DNA of 59,120 nt, taken from the NCBI GenBank assembly GCA_029432815.1, contig JAROBA010000035.1, positions 1 to 59,120 on the forward strand, given 5' to 3'. The stretch comes from Pontiellaceae bacterium B1224 (GTDB lineage Bacteria; Verrucomicrobiota; Kiritimatiellia; Kiritimatiellales; Pontiellaceae). Position 1 is the first letter of the stretch; every line of letters starts with the position of its first letter. The position numbers and the translations under genes were made by a program. This document shows, piece by piece, positions 1-9,200 of this stretch. The notes beneath the pieces were generated by a model. The model did not search any database. It was not told the origin of the DNA and saw only the letters and a program-made list of their open reading frames with translations.

Positions 1-11
1 TGAACGAACTT

Positions 12-131
12 TCAAATCAACCGAGCAGTCTTTAGATCAGCAAAATGGAAAAGATTATAGGCCAACGCGATTGACAGTCCCCATAGAAGGACCGAAATCC
101 CGAGAACGTGCATGGTGCGCGATGCTTTCAT
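12..131 (-). CDS. Small single-pass membrane protein (39 aa)
   Basis: This short reading frame begins at ATG 131, preceded by a GGGAGA ribosome binding site at about 6 nt spacing, and ends with TGA at 12. The 39-residue product is almost entirely one hydrophobic segment (about residues 8-30), flanked by a basic N-terminus (K2, R5) and a short basic tail, so an inner-membrane micropeptide is the natural reading. I do not recognise a family. The next gene upstream on this strand is lpxB, whose stop is 158 bp away, so it could be a separate unit or a distal member of that transcript. The ribosome binding site and uniform hydrophobicity support it; the small size leaves room for chance. Confidence 0.45.
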   Translation of the reverse strand: MKASRTMHVLGISVLLWGLSIALAYNLFHFADLKTARLI

Positions 132-267
132 GAAATTCTCCCGATACGCTCAGAATCATTCCTGAGTCGGGAAAAATCTGCCAGATCAGCACTGGATGAA
201 AAGCCCATTCGGAAACAAATCTTACCAAGTTATATGAAATGATAATACGCGTATTTCAGGCACGTAT

Positions 268-299
268 TAATGGACTCCCCTACCATTTTCAGTCCATTA
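268..299 (-). terminator. Hairpin spanning the lpxB stop codon
   Basis: A 9-bp perfect inverted repeat (TAATGGACT / AGTCCATTA) with a 14-nt loop overlaps the lpxB stop codon. No T-run follows on the minus strand, so intrinsic termination is uncertain; it may instead protect the 3' end. Confidence 0.3.
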
Positions 300-1413
300 G
301 AATCCGGGCAACATGCTGTGCAGCAGCGCGACTTCCCAGCAGCTTCCGCAGTTCGGCATACCCCTTCAGCATCGTTTCCTTTTCAGGCGATGAAACCATC
401 AGCTTTCCCACTTCCGCCGCCATGCGTTCCGGCGAGGCATCGTTTTGGATCAGTTCCGGACAGACCGTCCTTCGTGCAATGATGTTTACCAGTCCGATGT
501 GTTTAATCTTCACGACGGTCCGCGCGAACCAATAGGTAAAGGCGCTGGTTTTATAAACGAGAATGTGCGGCGTCCCGATCAACGCGGTTTCCAGCGTTGC
601 CGTGCCGGACGTCACAATCGCCGCCTGCGCCTGCCGCATCACTTCCCGCGCCCCGCCGCACACCACATCCAGCCGGGCCGGTTTTTCCAGACATTGGAAA
701 ATCTTTTCTTCCACCAGCTTTTTAATCCGATCATTGGGAGAGGCGATGATGAACGAGGCATCCGGAAACCGGCCTTCGAGTAATCTAGCGGCCGACAGGA
801 TCGTCGGAAGAATCCGCTCAATTTCCTGTTTTCGGCTTCCCGGCAAAAGCGCAACCAGCCGATCGCTCTGCCACGGAAGCTCTTCCCAGTCGGTTTCCAG
901 AAATGCATCGATCTGTTCCACCAAGGGATTGCCGACAAAATCGACCTGCAGACCGGAACCTTTAAACAAATCCACTTCAAAGGGAAAGATCACCATCAGC
1001 CGATCGATAATCTTGGCCATTTTCGGGATGCGCTTTTTATTCCACGCCCAGACCTTCGGCGAAATATAGTAGTAGACCTTCACGCCGCGTTTTTTCAGTT
1101 CCGCCGCGAGGCGCAAATTGAACCCGGGATAATCCACCAGCAGCGCGGCATCAGGCTTGCGCCGATCCACTTCTTCGCAGATTTGTTTCAGCACGGCTTT
1201 GAAAAATGAATACTGCTTGAGCACTTCGATGATGCCCATCACGCCCATACGATCCGTGTGCTGCAAAAGTTCGACGCCTTCCGCCGCCAGATGATCCCCA
1301 CCGATTCCCCAGAAATCGGTTTCCGGCGATTTCTTTTTAAATTCCCGAACAACGCCCGCAGCATGCAGATCGCCCGAGATTTCACCCGCCACAACTAGAA
1401 TCGATTTCTTCAT
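289..1413 (-). CDS. lpxB: Lipid-A-disaccharide synthase LpxB
   Basis: LpxB (GT19, GT-B fold) joins UDP-2,3-diacylglucosamine to lipid X to form the lipid A disaccharide at the cytoplasmic face of the inner membrane. The 374-aa product has the usual family length. Visible landmarks are the N-terminal GEISGDLHAA motif (residues 11-20), the GIGG segment, the LLPGSRKQEI nucleotide-binding motif near residue 190 and the SGTATLE segment in the C-terminal half. The ATG overlaps the TAA of a 29-codon upstream frame (TAATG), suggesting translational coupling, with AGG just before. lpxI, which acts in the preceding step, lies 3.8 kb upstream on the same strand with an autotransporter in between. Its presence shows the organism makes lipid A. 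Confidence 0.96.
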   Translation of the reverse strand: MKKSILVVAGEISGDLHAAGVVREFKKKSPETDFWGIGGDHLAAEGVELLQHTDRMGVMGIIEVLKQYSFFKAVLKQICEEVDRRKPDAALLVDYPGFNLRLAAELKKRGVKVYYYISPKVWAWNKKRIPKMAKIIDRLMVIFPFEVDLFKGSGLQVDFVGNPLVEQIDAFLETDWEELPWQSDRLVALLPGSRKQEIERILPTILSAARLLEGRFPDASFIIASPNDRIKKLVEEKIFQCLEKPARLDVVCGGAREVMRQAQAAIVTSGTATLETALIGTPHILVYKTSAFTYWFARTVVKIKHIGLVNIIARRTVCPELIQNDASPERMAAEVGKLMVSSPEKETMLKGYAELRKLLGSRAAAQHVARILMD

Positions 1414-1502
1414 TACCTGAAATCGTCTGCGGACTTGACCATTTTAAATGGATGGTCATAGCACCCGAAAAAAATCAATAAAGATTGAGAAACTTGATTC
1501 AT
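1413..1502 (-). pseudogene. Degraded 5' end of lpxI / leader ORF coupled to lpxB
   Basis: A 29-codon frame starts at ATG 1502 and its TAA overlaps the lpxB start. Its first residues (MNQVSQSLLIFFG) align with the true LpxI N-terminus (MNDVPESLIIISG), sharing M, N, V, S, L, I and G at matching positions. The about 60 nt upstream are also a copy of the DNA before lpxI. The simplest reading is a relic of a duplicated lpxI 5' end left when the autotransporter gene was placed between lpxI and lpxB. It may still be translated and serve as a coupling leader for lpxB. Protein identity beyond about 21 codons is not visible. Confidence 0.45.
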
Positions 1503-1564
1503 ATGGGCCGCATAGTGCCTAAATTTACACCCCTTGGAAATCCCTTTTTCCAAGAGGTGAAAGC
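1500..1564 (-). repeat. Copy A of a ~65-bp direct repeat (other copy 6031-6097)
   Basis: It shares with copy B the block CGCATAGTGCC, then CCTTGGAA, TCC and TTTTTCCAAG in the same order and spacing. The CTTGGAAA / TTTCCAAG arms form a hairpin just after the autotransporter stop and may serve as its weak terminator; no T-run follows. Confidence 0.7.
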
Positions 1565-1587
1565 ACAAACTACTCTACGTCCATAAT

Positions 1588-4500
1588 TTAGAATTCGTAG
1601 CGCATTGCTCCACTGAACAACGTGGAGTAGTAATCTTTACCAATCTGGCCATCAATATCAGCCCGCAACTGAAGTCTGTTCTCAAGTTTTGCGACAAAGC
1701 CAATGCCCAACAGCGCGAGATCTGATTCGGGAGCACGCATTTCAAACTGCCCAATTTGACTGGATCCAACCAACGTATAATCCACCACCTCTGTGTCATC
1801 ATTATACTCATGCAGCCAATACGCGCGCAGTTGTGTCTCGAAATCCACATTCAAGCCCGACTTAGGTGCGATTATTTCGGCACCCATGACTGACTGCAAA
1901 CTCCAACGATCATACCCATCCACATCTTTCGCAACAGCCGTCGTTGCTGTTTCCGTATAAGCATCCTGACTGAACAAACTGGATTGTAGCGCCAGCAGCG
2001 GCCGGACGACAGTTCCGGAATCTTCATTAAACATCTCGTATCCGATGCCCGCATAGACAGCCGCCTGAGATGCATCGGCCGATGAGGCCACATCAAATGC
2101 TGTTCCGGAGGTGTTATCCATTGACGTTGATCCAAGACCCAGTGATAAATCGGCGAACCACTGTCTGGTACCATAAGAAGCATACAAAATTCCATAGGCC
2201 GTTGAGGCGTCACTTTCATCGCCATTTTCACCCTTAATGAGAGATCCGGCGTAGCCTCCAGCCAGTCCGACGAGCAGTTCTCCGAATGCACGGTCCACCC
2301 CGATAACTGTTCCGTAAACGCTCGAATCATACCCATTGTCATAGTTTCCGCTCTGGTCACGATTTCCAAACCCACCGTACACATCAATCCACGGTTGGAA
2401 TCCCTGATCTGGATTATGAGGAGCGGGTCCATAGACGCCGACCGGGCTCTTGTCATGAAACGAGACCCCTCTCGTTAGAGCCTGATCAAGCCCCCCAAAC
2501 AGCGCCTGGTTATGCTGATAGGTTGGAATACCATATGAATAAAGCTGATTCATCTGAGCAGTCACTTCTGAAGCGGACATCAGATTCAGGATCTCGAGTT
2601 GATTCGAAGCCGCAGCATTACCGGCCGAAGCCATCTCGTCGATTTCATCTGAAATTTCATCAAGAATTGCACCTGAGTCAGCTTCGCCGGAATCAACCAG
2701 CGAGCGGCGAGAATAGACCGCCACAATATTGGTTCCATCCTCCAGACTTAGATCGTAGTAGACTATACTACCGCCGGAACCACTCAGTGCCGCCAGCGAT
2801 GTGCCATTCGTGACTCCACCAACAATCAGCGTTCCGGCTGTGATGATGCTGTTCGTATAACTCTGATCAATGGTCAACCGGGAAACAGCATCGACACCGA
2901 CCATGGCCCCCGACTCAAACTCAGCTTCGGACGCCGCCAAATGCCCGACATTGGTACCACTGGAATCGGTCATAATGGTTAGTTTTGCACCGGAACCTTG
3001 GTAATAGCTGTCCACTTCAACCAGTGCACCGGATGCAATTTCAAGACCGGAACCACTTCCGGTGTTCTGATTATAAAAATGCTTCGTTGTCAAATAGGCC
3101 CCGTCTTCAACCCTAAGCGTATTATTGTCGCCGCCGTTATGCCACTCGTCGGCAATGATCGTGCCACCGACGGCGATATAGCTATCTGCAGCGAACGTTG
3201 AACCGACTCCTGAAACCAGGACCAGATTATCGTCTCCACCCTCTTCAAAATCGCCAATGGTCAGCGTATTGACCGAGCCGGAAGCTCCGTTTGTGAAGAT
3301 CAGTGCGTTGCCGCTATCGAGATCACCAACATGCACATTGTAGGAGTTATAGTTCAGTGCGGCACCGGCACCGTTGAAGATATTGGTACTTTCATAGCGC
3401 TGGGAATAATACCCGTATTCATCCCAATCGCCTCTATCGAGCCCCGGCATAATAAACCCTTCCGATAAAAACTCGTAGGTCACACCCGTATCAACCAGGC
3501 TGGGCGCATCCGTATGAACGGCATCCATCACATACGTAACTTTGGAACCGCTTTCCATTATAAGCGGATCGTCTCTGTCATGAATTGATTCCACCGAATT
3601 GGTCAGAATCAGGTGCCCCCCGTTCTCAATTGTGATCGAGCACCCCAAATTAGTGCCACCGGTCCCAAGACTGAAATGATCAACGCTCAGGATATTGCCA
3701 TCCTGAATATAAACATTCACCGCGCCCAGAGAAACACCTGTGTTTGTGGGAATCTGAGCCTCAGTAAGCCCCCCGAGAATCAACTCCGACGCTTGCCAAA
3801 CGCTGCCTGTGCCCGCGAGGGTGATAATGCCATTCCCATCCACTGCTGTAAGGGAATTCGTATAGCCGTATAGGTTGATCGTGCCCGCATCCATGAGCAG
3901 CCCTTCCGGAGCCGCAAAATCGCCGTAAAAGTTGGCGGTGCCATCTCGAAGCTGCAGCCCGCTATTGATGTTCGTAGAACTGCCCGTGTGCTCAAAGTCA
4001 GCAAAGGCATTGAGAATACCGCCCTCTGATACTTCCAGGTAATTACTGTTGGAAGCGCCTTCCAGAAGCTCAATCGAACCAAAAATTGACAACTCACCAC
4101 TGTCCCGAACCTGTACGTTGTTATAGTGAGTGCCAGCAGACCCGATGGAGAGATTTGTGAGCGACAGGGATGCTCCCTCAACAATGGACAGCGTATTGGA
4201 ATCGGTGGTACCGCCAACAATCACGGTACCGTTGCTTGGTGCCCATGCTGCATCTTCGCCGAACAACTGGAGTTCCTGATAGCCCCCGTCCAAATTCTGA
4301 ATGCCTGTCAATGTGCCGCCAACCGCCAGTACCGAATTGGAACCATAAAATGAAAAACCGGCCATAGATGCATCCATATCGCCGGTAATTTTCAGCGTAC
4401 CGTAATCCCCAATCACCAGAGAATTCCCGTTTGATGCACCATTAATCGTTAGATCTCCATCAACCTCCAGCGTACCCATACCTCCGGCTTCCAGCCCCAT

Positions 4501-4935
4501 TCCGTCGGTCGTCACTCCCGACAACCAGCCCACCCATACGGTATTGTTGCTGTTAGCATCCGTGCCGATTACGAGATCTTCAGCACTCCAAACGGACTTA
4601 TAAATATTCGTCGTGACCGTAGGCACCCCCTCTTCCCACGTTATTTCATAATCTACACCACCGTAAAGCTGAACAAAGTTATCGTGGGCGCTATCCGAAT
4701 AACCGACATACGCCTCGTCGGTCTCAAGCGAAGCATCATTAAGAGTGCCCTCTTCCCAATACGGTATAACCTGAAGTGTATTATTGGTCGTATACTTACC
4801 CACATACACGGAGCCCCAGGTCGCACTTTCTGCGTTATAGGTCCATTGGTTTTCGATCTGAACTGAGTCATCGGCAAATGCTGAAAAAGCCAGTGCCATT
4901 ACCGTTGAAATACAGAATATTTGCTTATAATTCAT
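1588..4935 (-). CDS. Autotransporter (type Va) with beta-helix-like passenger, 1115 aa
   Basis: A secreted surface protein exported through its own outer-membrane barrel. The signal peptide is residues 1-22 (cleavage near AFA-DD). Residues about 25-760 form a Gly/Asn/Thr-rich passenger with a recurrent G-x-x-N-x-L-x-V-x-x-G-G pattern typical of parallel beta-helices. Residues about 845-1115 are an autotransporter barrel with alternating aromatic strands ending in ...MRYEF (terminal Phe). I start at ATG 4935 rather than an upstream ATG at 4971: 4935 has AAAGG at 7 nt spacing, while the upstream codon lies essentially at the predicted transcription start. The passenger ligand is unknown. The gene separates lpxI from lpxB, an unusual place for an autotransporter. 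Confidence 0.9.
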   Translation of the reverse strand: MNYKQIFCISTVMALAFSAFADDSVQIENQWTYNAESATWGSVYVGKYTTNNTLQVIPYWEEGTLNDASLETDEAYVGYSDSAHDNFVQLYGGVDYEITWEEGVPTVTTNIYKSVWSAEDLVIGTDANSNNTVWVGWLSGVTTDGMGLEAGGMGTLEVDGDLTINGASNGNSLVIGDYGTLKITGDMDASMAGFSFYGSNSVLAVGGTLTGIQNLDGGYQELQLFGEDAAWAPSNGTVIVGGTTDSNTLSIVEGASLSLTNLSIGSAGTHYNNVQVRDSGELSIFGSIELLEGASNSNYLEVSEGGILNAFADFEHTGSSTNINSGLQLRDGTANFYGDFAAPEGLLMDAGTINLYGYTNSLTAVDGNGIITLAGTGSVWQASELILGGLTEAQIPTNTGVSLGAVNVYIQDGNILSVDHFSLGTGGTNLGCSITIENGGHLILTNSVESIHDRDDPLIMESGSKVTYVMDAVHTDAPSLVDTGVTYEFLSEGFIMPGLDRGDWDEYGYYSQRYESTNIFNGAGAALNYNSYNVHVGDLDSGNALIFTNGASGSVNTLTIGDFEEGGDDNLVLVSGVGSTFAADSYIAVGGTIIADEWHNGGDNNTLRVEDGAYLTTKHFYNQNTGSGSGLEIASGALVEVDSYYQGSGAKLTIMTDSSGTNVGHLAASEAEFESGAMVGVDAVSRLTIDQSYTNSIITAGTLIVGGVTNGTSLAALSGSGGSIVYYDLSLEDGTNIVAVYSRRSLVDSGEADSGAILDEISDEIDEMASAGNAAASNQLEILNLMSASEVTAQMNQLYSYGIPTYQHNQALFGGLDQALTRGVSFHDKSPVGVYGPAPHNPDQGFQPWIDVYGGFGNRDQSGNYDNGYDSSVYGTVIGVDRAFGELLVGLAGGYAGSLIKGENGDESDASTAYGILYASYGTRQWFADLSLGLGSTSMDNTSGTAFDVASSADASQAAVYAGIGYEMFNEDSGTVVRPLLALQSSLFSQDAYTETATTAVAKDVDGYDRWSLQSVMGAEIIAPKSGLNVDFETQLRAYWLHEYNDDTEVVDYTLVGSSQIGQFEMRAPESDLALLGIGFVAKLENRLQLRADIDGQIGKDYYSTLFSGAMRYEF

Positions 4936-4975
4936 CCCTGAACCTTTGTTTTTAAATTTACTTAAAAACATAGCA

Positions 4976-4981
4976 ATTATA
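4976..4981 (-). promoter_or_regulatory. Candidate -10 element of the autotransporter gene
   Basis: A perfect TATAAT on the minus strand 41 bp before the chosen start. No good -35 is visible at 16-18 bp. Initiation near 4969 would give a leader of about 34 nt and exclude the upstream ATG at 4971. Confidence 0.45.
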
Positions 4982-5205
4982 ATGCCAACAACGCCCGGAA
5001 ACTTTCAAAGAAGTCAAATAGATCGATATCAATCAACTCCGCGAGACCCTGCAACTTTTTGACTCGGATGATGTCTATGGCTGAACGACTGCTTTATCGG
5101 AAATGATAACGCTCGCACCGGCACGTAGTAAGAAACGGATAATGCTATAGCTTCTTTCGATAACGGTCATGCAACCGCAATGATTCCGTGTATTTCCCGT
5201 GGCTG

Positions 5206-6033
5206 TTACTCCTGCCACGTCTCAACAGCGATAAAGGCCATATCGTATTGATCGGCGAGCGCGATGAGTTTTTCCTTTTCGAGCAGAATAGTTTTACCGG
5301 CTTCTACTGCCAGGCATGTTGCCTTGGCGCGTTTCATCACCTTGATGGTTTTCGTTCCAACCACTGGAATATCAAACCGCATATCGTGTCCAACCTTTGG
5401 AACTTTCACGATGACAGTACCGGCTTTGCCAAACTTGCCGGCGCGTTTGATGGTCTGGTTCGTGCCCTCCCAGGCTTCGACGGAAATAATGATTCCTTCC
5501 TTAATGGCCACGGTCTGCCCGATTTCAAAATCGCTGGTGCCCTTCACCAGTTTTAGCCCCAAATCAATGTCGGCCAGTTCCCGTTCCGTTGGAGCCCGTT
5601 TGCTCAGAAGCCCGGCTTTGGGCGTATAAACTTCCATGAAGGAATTGCCCGGCAGCACTTCAATGCCGAGCTTTTCGATTTGGTCGGCCACGCCGCCATA
5701 AATGGTGTGGGCGTTGCGGGTTTCGAGTGCGCGGTATAATTCCTTCGCCAGCTTATCCAGCCGCAACCGGAAAACATTCTGCATTCCAATCTGCCCGACC
5801 ATTACAGCCTGCTTGATGCCGGTGGATTTCAGCGTATCGAGAAAAAGCTGCATACTGCCCAGCGGCAGCCAGTGCGACTCATCAGCCAGCGCAAGCATCT
5901 CCCGGTTGGTCTCGCCCTTGAAACCCACCACAACAATGCGCCGAACACCCGCGGCCCGCGCCGCACGCGCCAGCATGCGCGGATAGGCATCGCGACCGGA
6001 AATAATGATGAGTGATTCAGGAACATCGTTCAT
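5206..6033 (-). CDS. lpxI: UDP-2,3-diacylglucosamine pyrophosphatase LpxI (DUF1009 family)
   Basis: LpxI hydrolyses UDP-2,3-diacylglucosamine to lipid X and UMP, the step before LpxB, in bacteria lacking LpxH. The 275-aa product matches family length. The N-terminal Rossmann-like part (SLIIISG, then VRRIVVVGFKGET) is followed by the family segment VMVGQIG near residue 80, and the C-terminal part carries GTNQTIKRAG and KVPKVGHDMRFDIPVVG. ATG 6033 is chosen. The frame stays open upstream to a TTG at 6084, but that extension consists of the dispersed TTCCAA/TTGGAA repeat and aligns with nothing in the family as I know it. Its pairing with lpxB supports the assignment. Confidence 0.92.
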   Translation of the reverse strand: MNDVPESLIIISGRDAYPRMLARAARAAGVRRIVVVGFKGETNREMLALADESHWLPLGSMQLFLDTLKSTGIKQAVMVGQIGMQNVFRLRLDKLAKELYRALETRNAHTIYGGVADQIEKLGIEVLPGNSFMEVYTPKAGLLSKRAPTERELADIDLGLKLVKGTSDFEIGQTVAIKEGIIISVEAWEGTNQTIKRAGKFGKAGTVIVKVPKVGHDMRFDIPVVGTKTIKVMKRAKATCLAVEAGKTILLEKEKLIALADQYDMAFIAVETWQE

Positions 6034-6097
6034 ATTCCGCGCATAGTGCCAAAAAGTTCCAAGCCTTGGAACTCCTTTTTCCAAGGGTTGGAAAGGT
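6031..6097 (-). repeat. Copy B of the ~65-bp direct repeat, with two TTCCAANNNTTGGAA palindromes
   Basis: It contains perfect palindromes at 6057-6071 and 6079-6093 plus the CGCATAGTGCC block shared with copy A at 1500-1564. It overlaps the lpxI start codon, so the lpxI leader is built from this repeat. The two copies bracket the autotransporter and lpxI. Confidence 0.75.
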
Positions 6098-6111
6098 ACA
6101 GCCTGGACTCA

Positions 6112-6124
6112 GGGCGGGACGCCC
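6112..6124. repeat. GGGCG-GGA-CGCCC hairpin
   Basis: A short perfect hairpin with a GGA loop between lpxI and the large autotransporter. Similar stem-GGA-stem hairpins occur at 40075-40093, 40959-40975 and 52056-52070. Confidence 0.5.
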
Positions 6125-6214
6125 GTGGGCCTGGCTTATTCCTGCCGGCCCCACGTCACTTCGTGACTGAGTTCCGGCGGTACTATTTTCAGATACGGCT
6201 TAATCAACAAGAGG

Positions 6215-6240
6215 AAAAGGGCAGACAGGAATGTCCGCCC
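6215..6240 (-). terminator. Rho-independent terminator of the giant surface-protein operon
   Basis: On the minus strand a 9-bp stem (GGGCGGACA / TGTCTGCCC, one G-T pair) with a TTCC loop is followed directly by TTTT, 7 bp after the autotransporter stop codon. It separates the three giant genes from lpxI. Confidence 0.85.
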
Positions 6241-6246
6241 CACTGT

Positions 6247-9200
6247 TTAAAATTCAATCACCGCACGACCGCTGAGGGCGTAGGCCGAATAGTCTTCGCC
6301 GAAGCGACCGTCCACATCAATCACGAACTGGAGATCGTCGTTCAGAATACAGGTCAGACCCAGGCCGGCTTCCAGCACATCGGCTTCCGGCGGCGCCATG
6401 AGAAAATAGTATTGCCCGCCCATGCCGTTCACCAGTTCATAGTCGATCTGACCTTCGTCATCATTAAACTGATGCAGCCAGTAAAGACGCGCTTCCGGCT
6501 TGATCGCCATCGTCTTGAACTGTTTCTGCCAGCTGACCGCAGCACCCAGCGTGGAGAGCAGATCGTTGCGCACGTAGGCATCGACATTCCGCGCTACCCC
6601 TTGCGAAGAGGTTTCGGTGTAGTCCTTCTGATAATAATAGGACCAGAGTGCGGAAGCTTTCGGCGTGAACGCCCAGCGACGATTGATTGCAATTTCCTTC
6701 CCTCCACCAATCTGCAGCGCAAAATTGCTGGCATCATAATCCGCCGAATTCGCAAACGCGGTTCCGGATTCCTGCTCAATTTTACTTAAACCAAAGCCCA
6801 TATTCACATCATAGAACCAGTCCTCGGTGCCCGAGCACAGATAAAAGACAGCATAGCCGGTTTTGGCCGTACTCTGATCGCCGTCATCCAGATCGAGCGA
6901 TGAATACCCATAGCCGCTGGCCACGCCAATCAGCGCGCCTTCCAGCGGAAGATCGAAGCCGACCACTGTGCCGAAAACCTGCTGATCGTATCCGGAGAAG
7001 CCGCCCTGCGCTGCGTTGTCTGCCCACAGTCCATAGGGTTTAATCCAGCCCTGCAATTCCTGCTCCGGATTGTAGGGCCCCTTCGCACCCGTGAGTTCCG
7101 CCGGTTTAGTTTTATCCTTCAGCGTCGCATGTTTTTTAATTTCATTCATGCCCTCGGTCATGCTGCGGCCATGCTGATAGGCGGGAGCGCCCTGACGGTA
7201 TTGCTGTTCCAGCTGCGCACTCTGCTGACTGCCCGACATCGTATTGAGCAGATTGATCATGCTGTTTGCATTCGGATCGCCCAGTAGCGACATATCGTCG
7301 ATTTCGTTTGCGAGAGCCCCCATCATGGAATTTGTATCAAAGCCCGCGGTGTCGGCCAGGTAGTTGCGACCGACCAGACCATAGATGTCCTGATCATTTT
7401 CCCAGAAGATCACATCCACCAGCGATCCCGATGCATCCAGCATTTCGAGATCCAGCGAATCCGGATTTTCAATCCCGGCCACAATCAGCTTATCCGCCGC
7501 AATGATTTTGTTGGTGTAGACCGTCTCAAACTGAAGCTGACCGATGTTGCTGGCGTATTCAATTTTCGCGCCCTTTTCAAATTCCACCGTACCACCAACC
7601 GTCACCAACGCATTCAGCGGAGCACCCGCCGCGTTGGTTTCAACACCAAAGCGCAAGGAAGATGTCGCATCCTGATAATAGTTGCTCGCCACATGGATCG
7701 CCGCACCGGGATCAATGTTGATGCTCGACCAGTTGCGGTTGTGCAGATCACGACCCACGCTCACCAGTCCCCCATCAGCGACATGCAGTGCGTTGCCGCG
7801 ACCGCCGTCAAACCATGCGCTCTCAATTTGCGATTCCAGCGTGTTCCACCCCGCTATATAATCAGCCATCTGACCACCGACCGAAAGATCGTACTGGCTA
7901 TGCCAGGCCGAGTTGGTTCCGATCACCGACACCGCATTATTCCAGGCATTGGATTGTTGACCAATCACGCCGCCCATACTGTAGACCTGCGCACCGTCTT
8001 CAATCAAAAGGCTGTTCCCCGAGCCACCGCGACCCACCGACAGTTCGCCGAGACGATTCATGATCAGCACGGGATTCGGTTGGATAACGGGAGGTGTAAT
8101 AACCACATTCGAAACAACCCCTCCTTCACCACCGGTGAACGTTCCTCCAGTAATCACCAATCCGGTCGTGTTTGACCAAATTGATCCACCGTTGAAAACC
8201 GAGACGCTGTTGTTGGAGGTCGCACCTCCAATGTAGGAATTACCTCCAGCAAAGGATCCATCTGAAACCGTCAGCGCGTTGCCCGAGCCGGTATTACCGA
8301 CCATCAAATAACCGCTTCCACTAATAACCGATCCCCCACCAGCAAACGTAGTATATGGAGGAAGCACAACTGTTCCCGGAGGAAGCGTTCCATCAGCATA
8401 CAATCCGCTACGCAACGAACTACCTTCGCCCGAAACGACCACTTGATTATCATCCGCGCCTTCGCCGTATCCAATCGAAATTCCAGACACGGAAACAACC
8501 GCCCCGCCATCCTCGACCCGAAGCAAGTTGCCAGAACCGTCATAACCGACATTCAACTGCCCGCGATTCTCCCAAACCGAACCCTCGCCCGAAACCATAA
8601 CCGAGTTATTCGTTGCCATTTCACCGTAACCGATATTGCTGCCCAAACTTTCAACCCGTCCACCGTTCTCGATGACCAGACTATTTCCAGAGCCTGCATA
8701 CCCCACACTTAAATCACCCAAGGGTACGACTACAGGATCATCATACAGAGATCCGCTGTTCACCGGATTAGAATAGGTATATGAAGGTGTCCCGTAGACC
8801 GTATTATTCCAAATCGAGCCCTCACCCGAAACCACAACAGAGCCCGACTCGTCGGCACCAAGACCAATATAGCCCTGCGAGCTTTCAACCTGGGCGCCGT
8901 TCGCCACAATCATTTCCGGGGTACCTGATGCATCGCCAATCAGAATCCCGCCGCCACTTCCAATGCTTGAAAAATTATTGGTATTTACATCCCCAACCAA
9001 TACCAGCCCGCCATCCTCGACACTCAACGAGTTGCCTGTTCCGCCGGTGCCCATATAGAGCGCTTCATGGTTCTGCCAAACCGATCCACTGCCGCTCACC
9101 ATAACGGTGTTGCTGTCCGAGCTGCTATTGTAACCGATGTAGCCGATGGTATTGGCGACCCTTCCGCCCGCCTCGATCAATATCGTGTTTCCACCCGCAC

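Noticed and set aside
6034-6084. N-terminal extension of LpxI to a TTG codon
   Set aside because: The 17 extra residues are encoded by the dispersed palindrome repeat. ATG 6033 aligns with the family start and with the relic copy at 1502.
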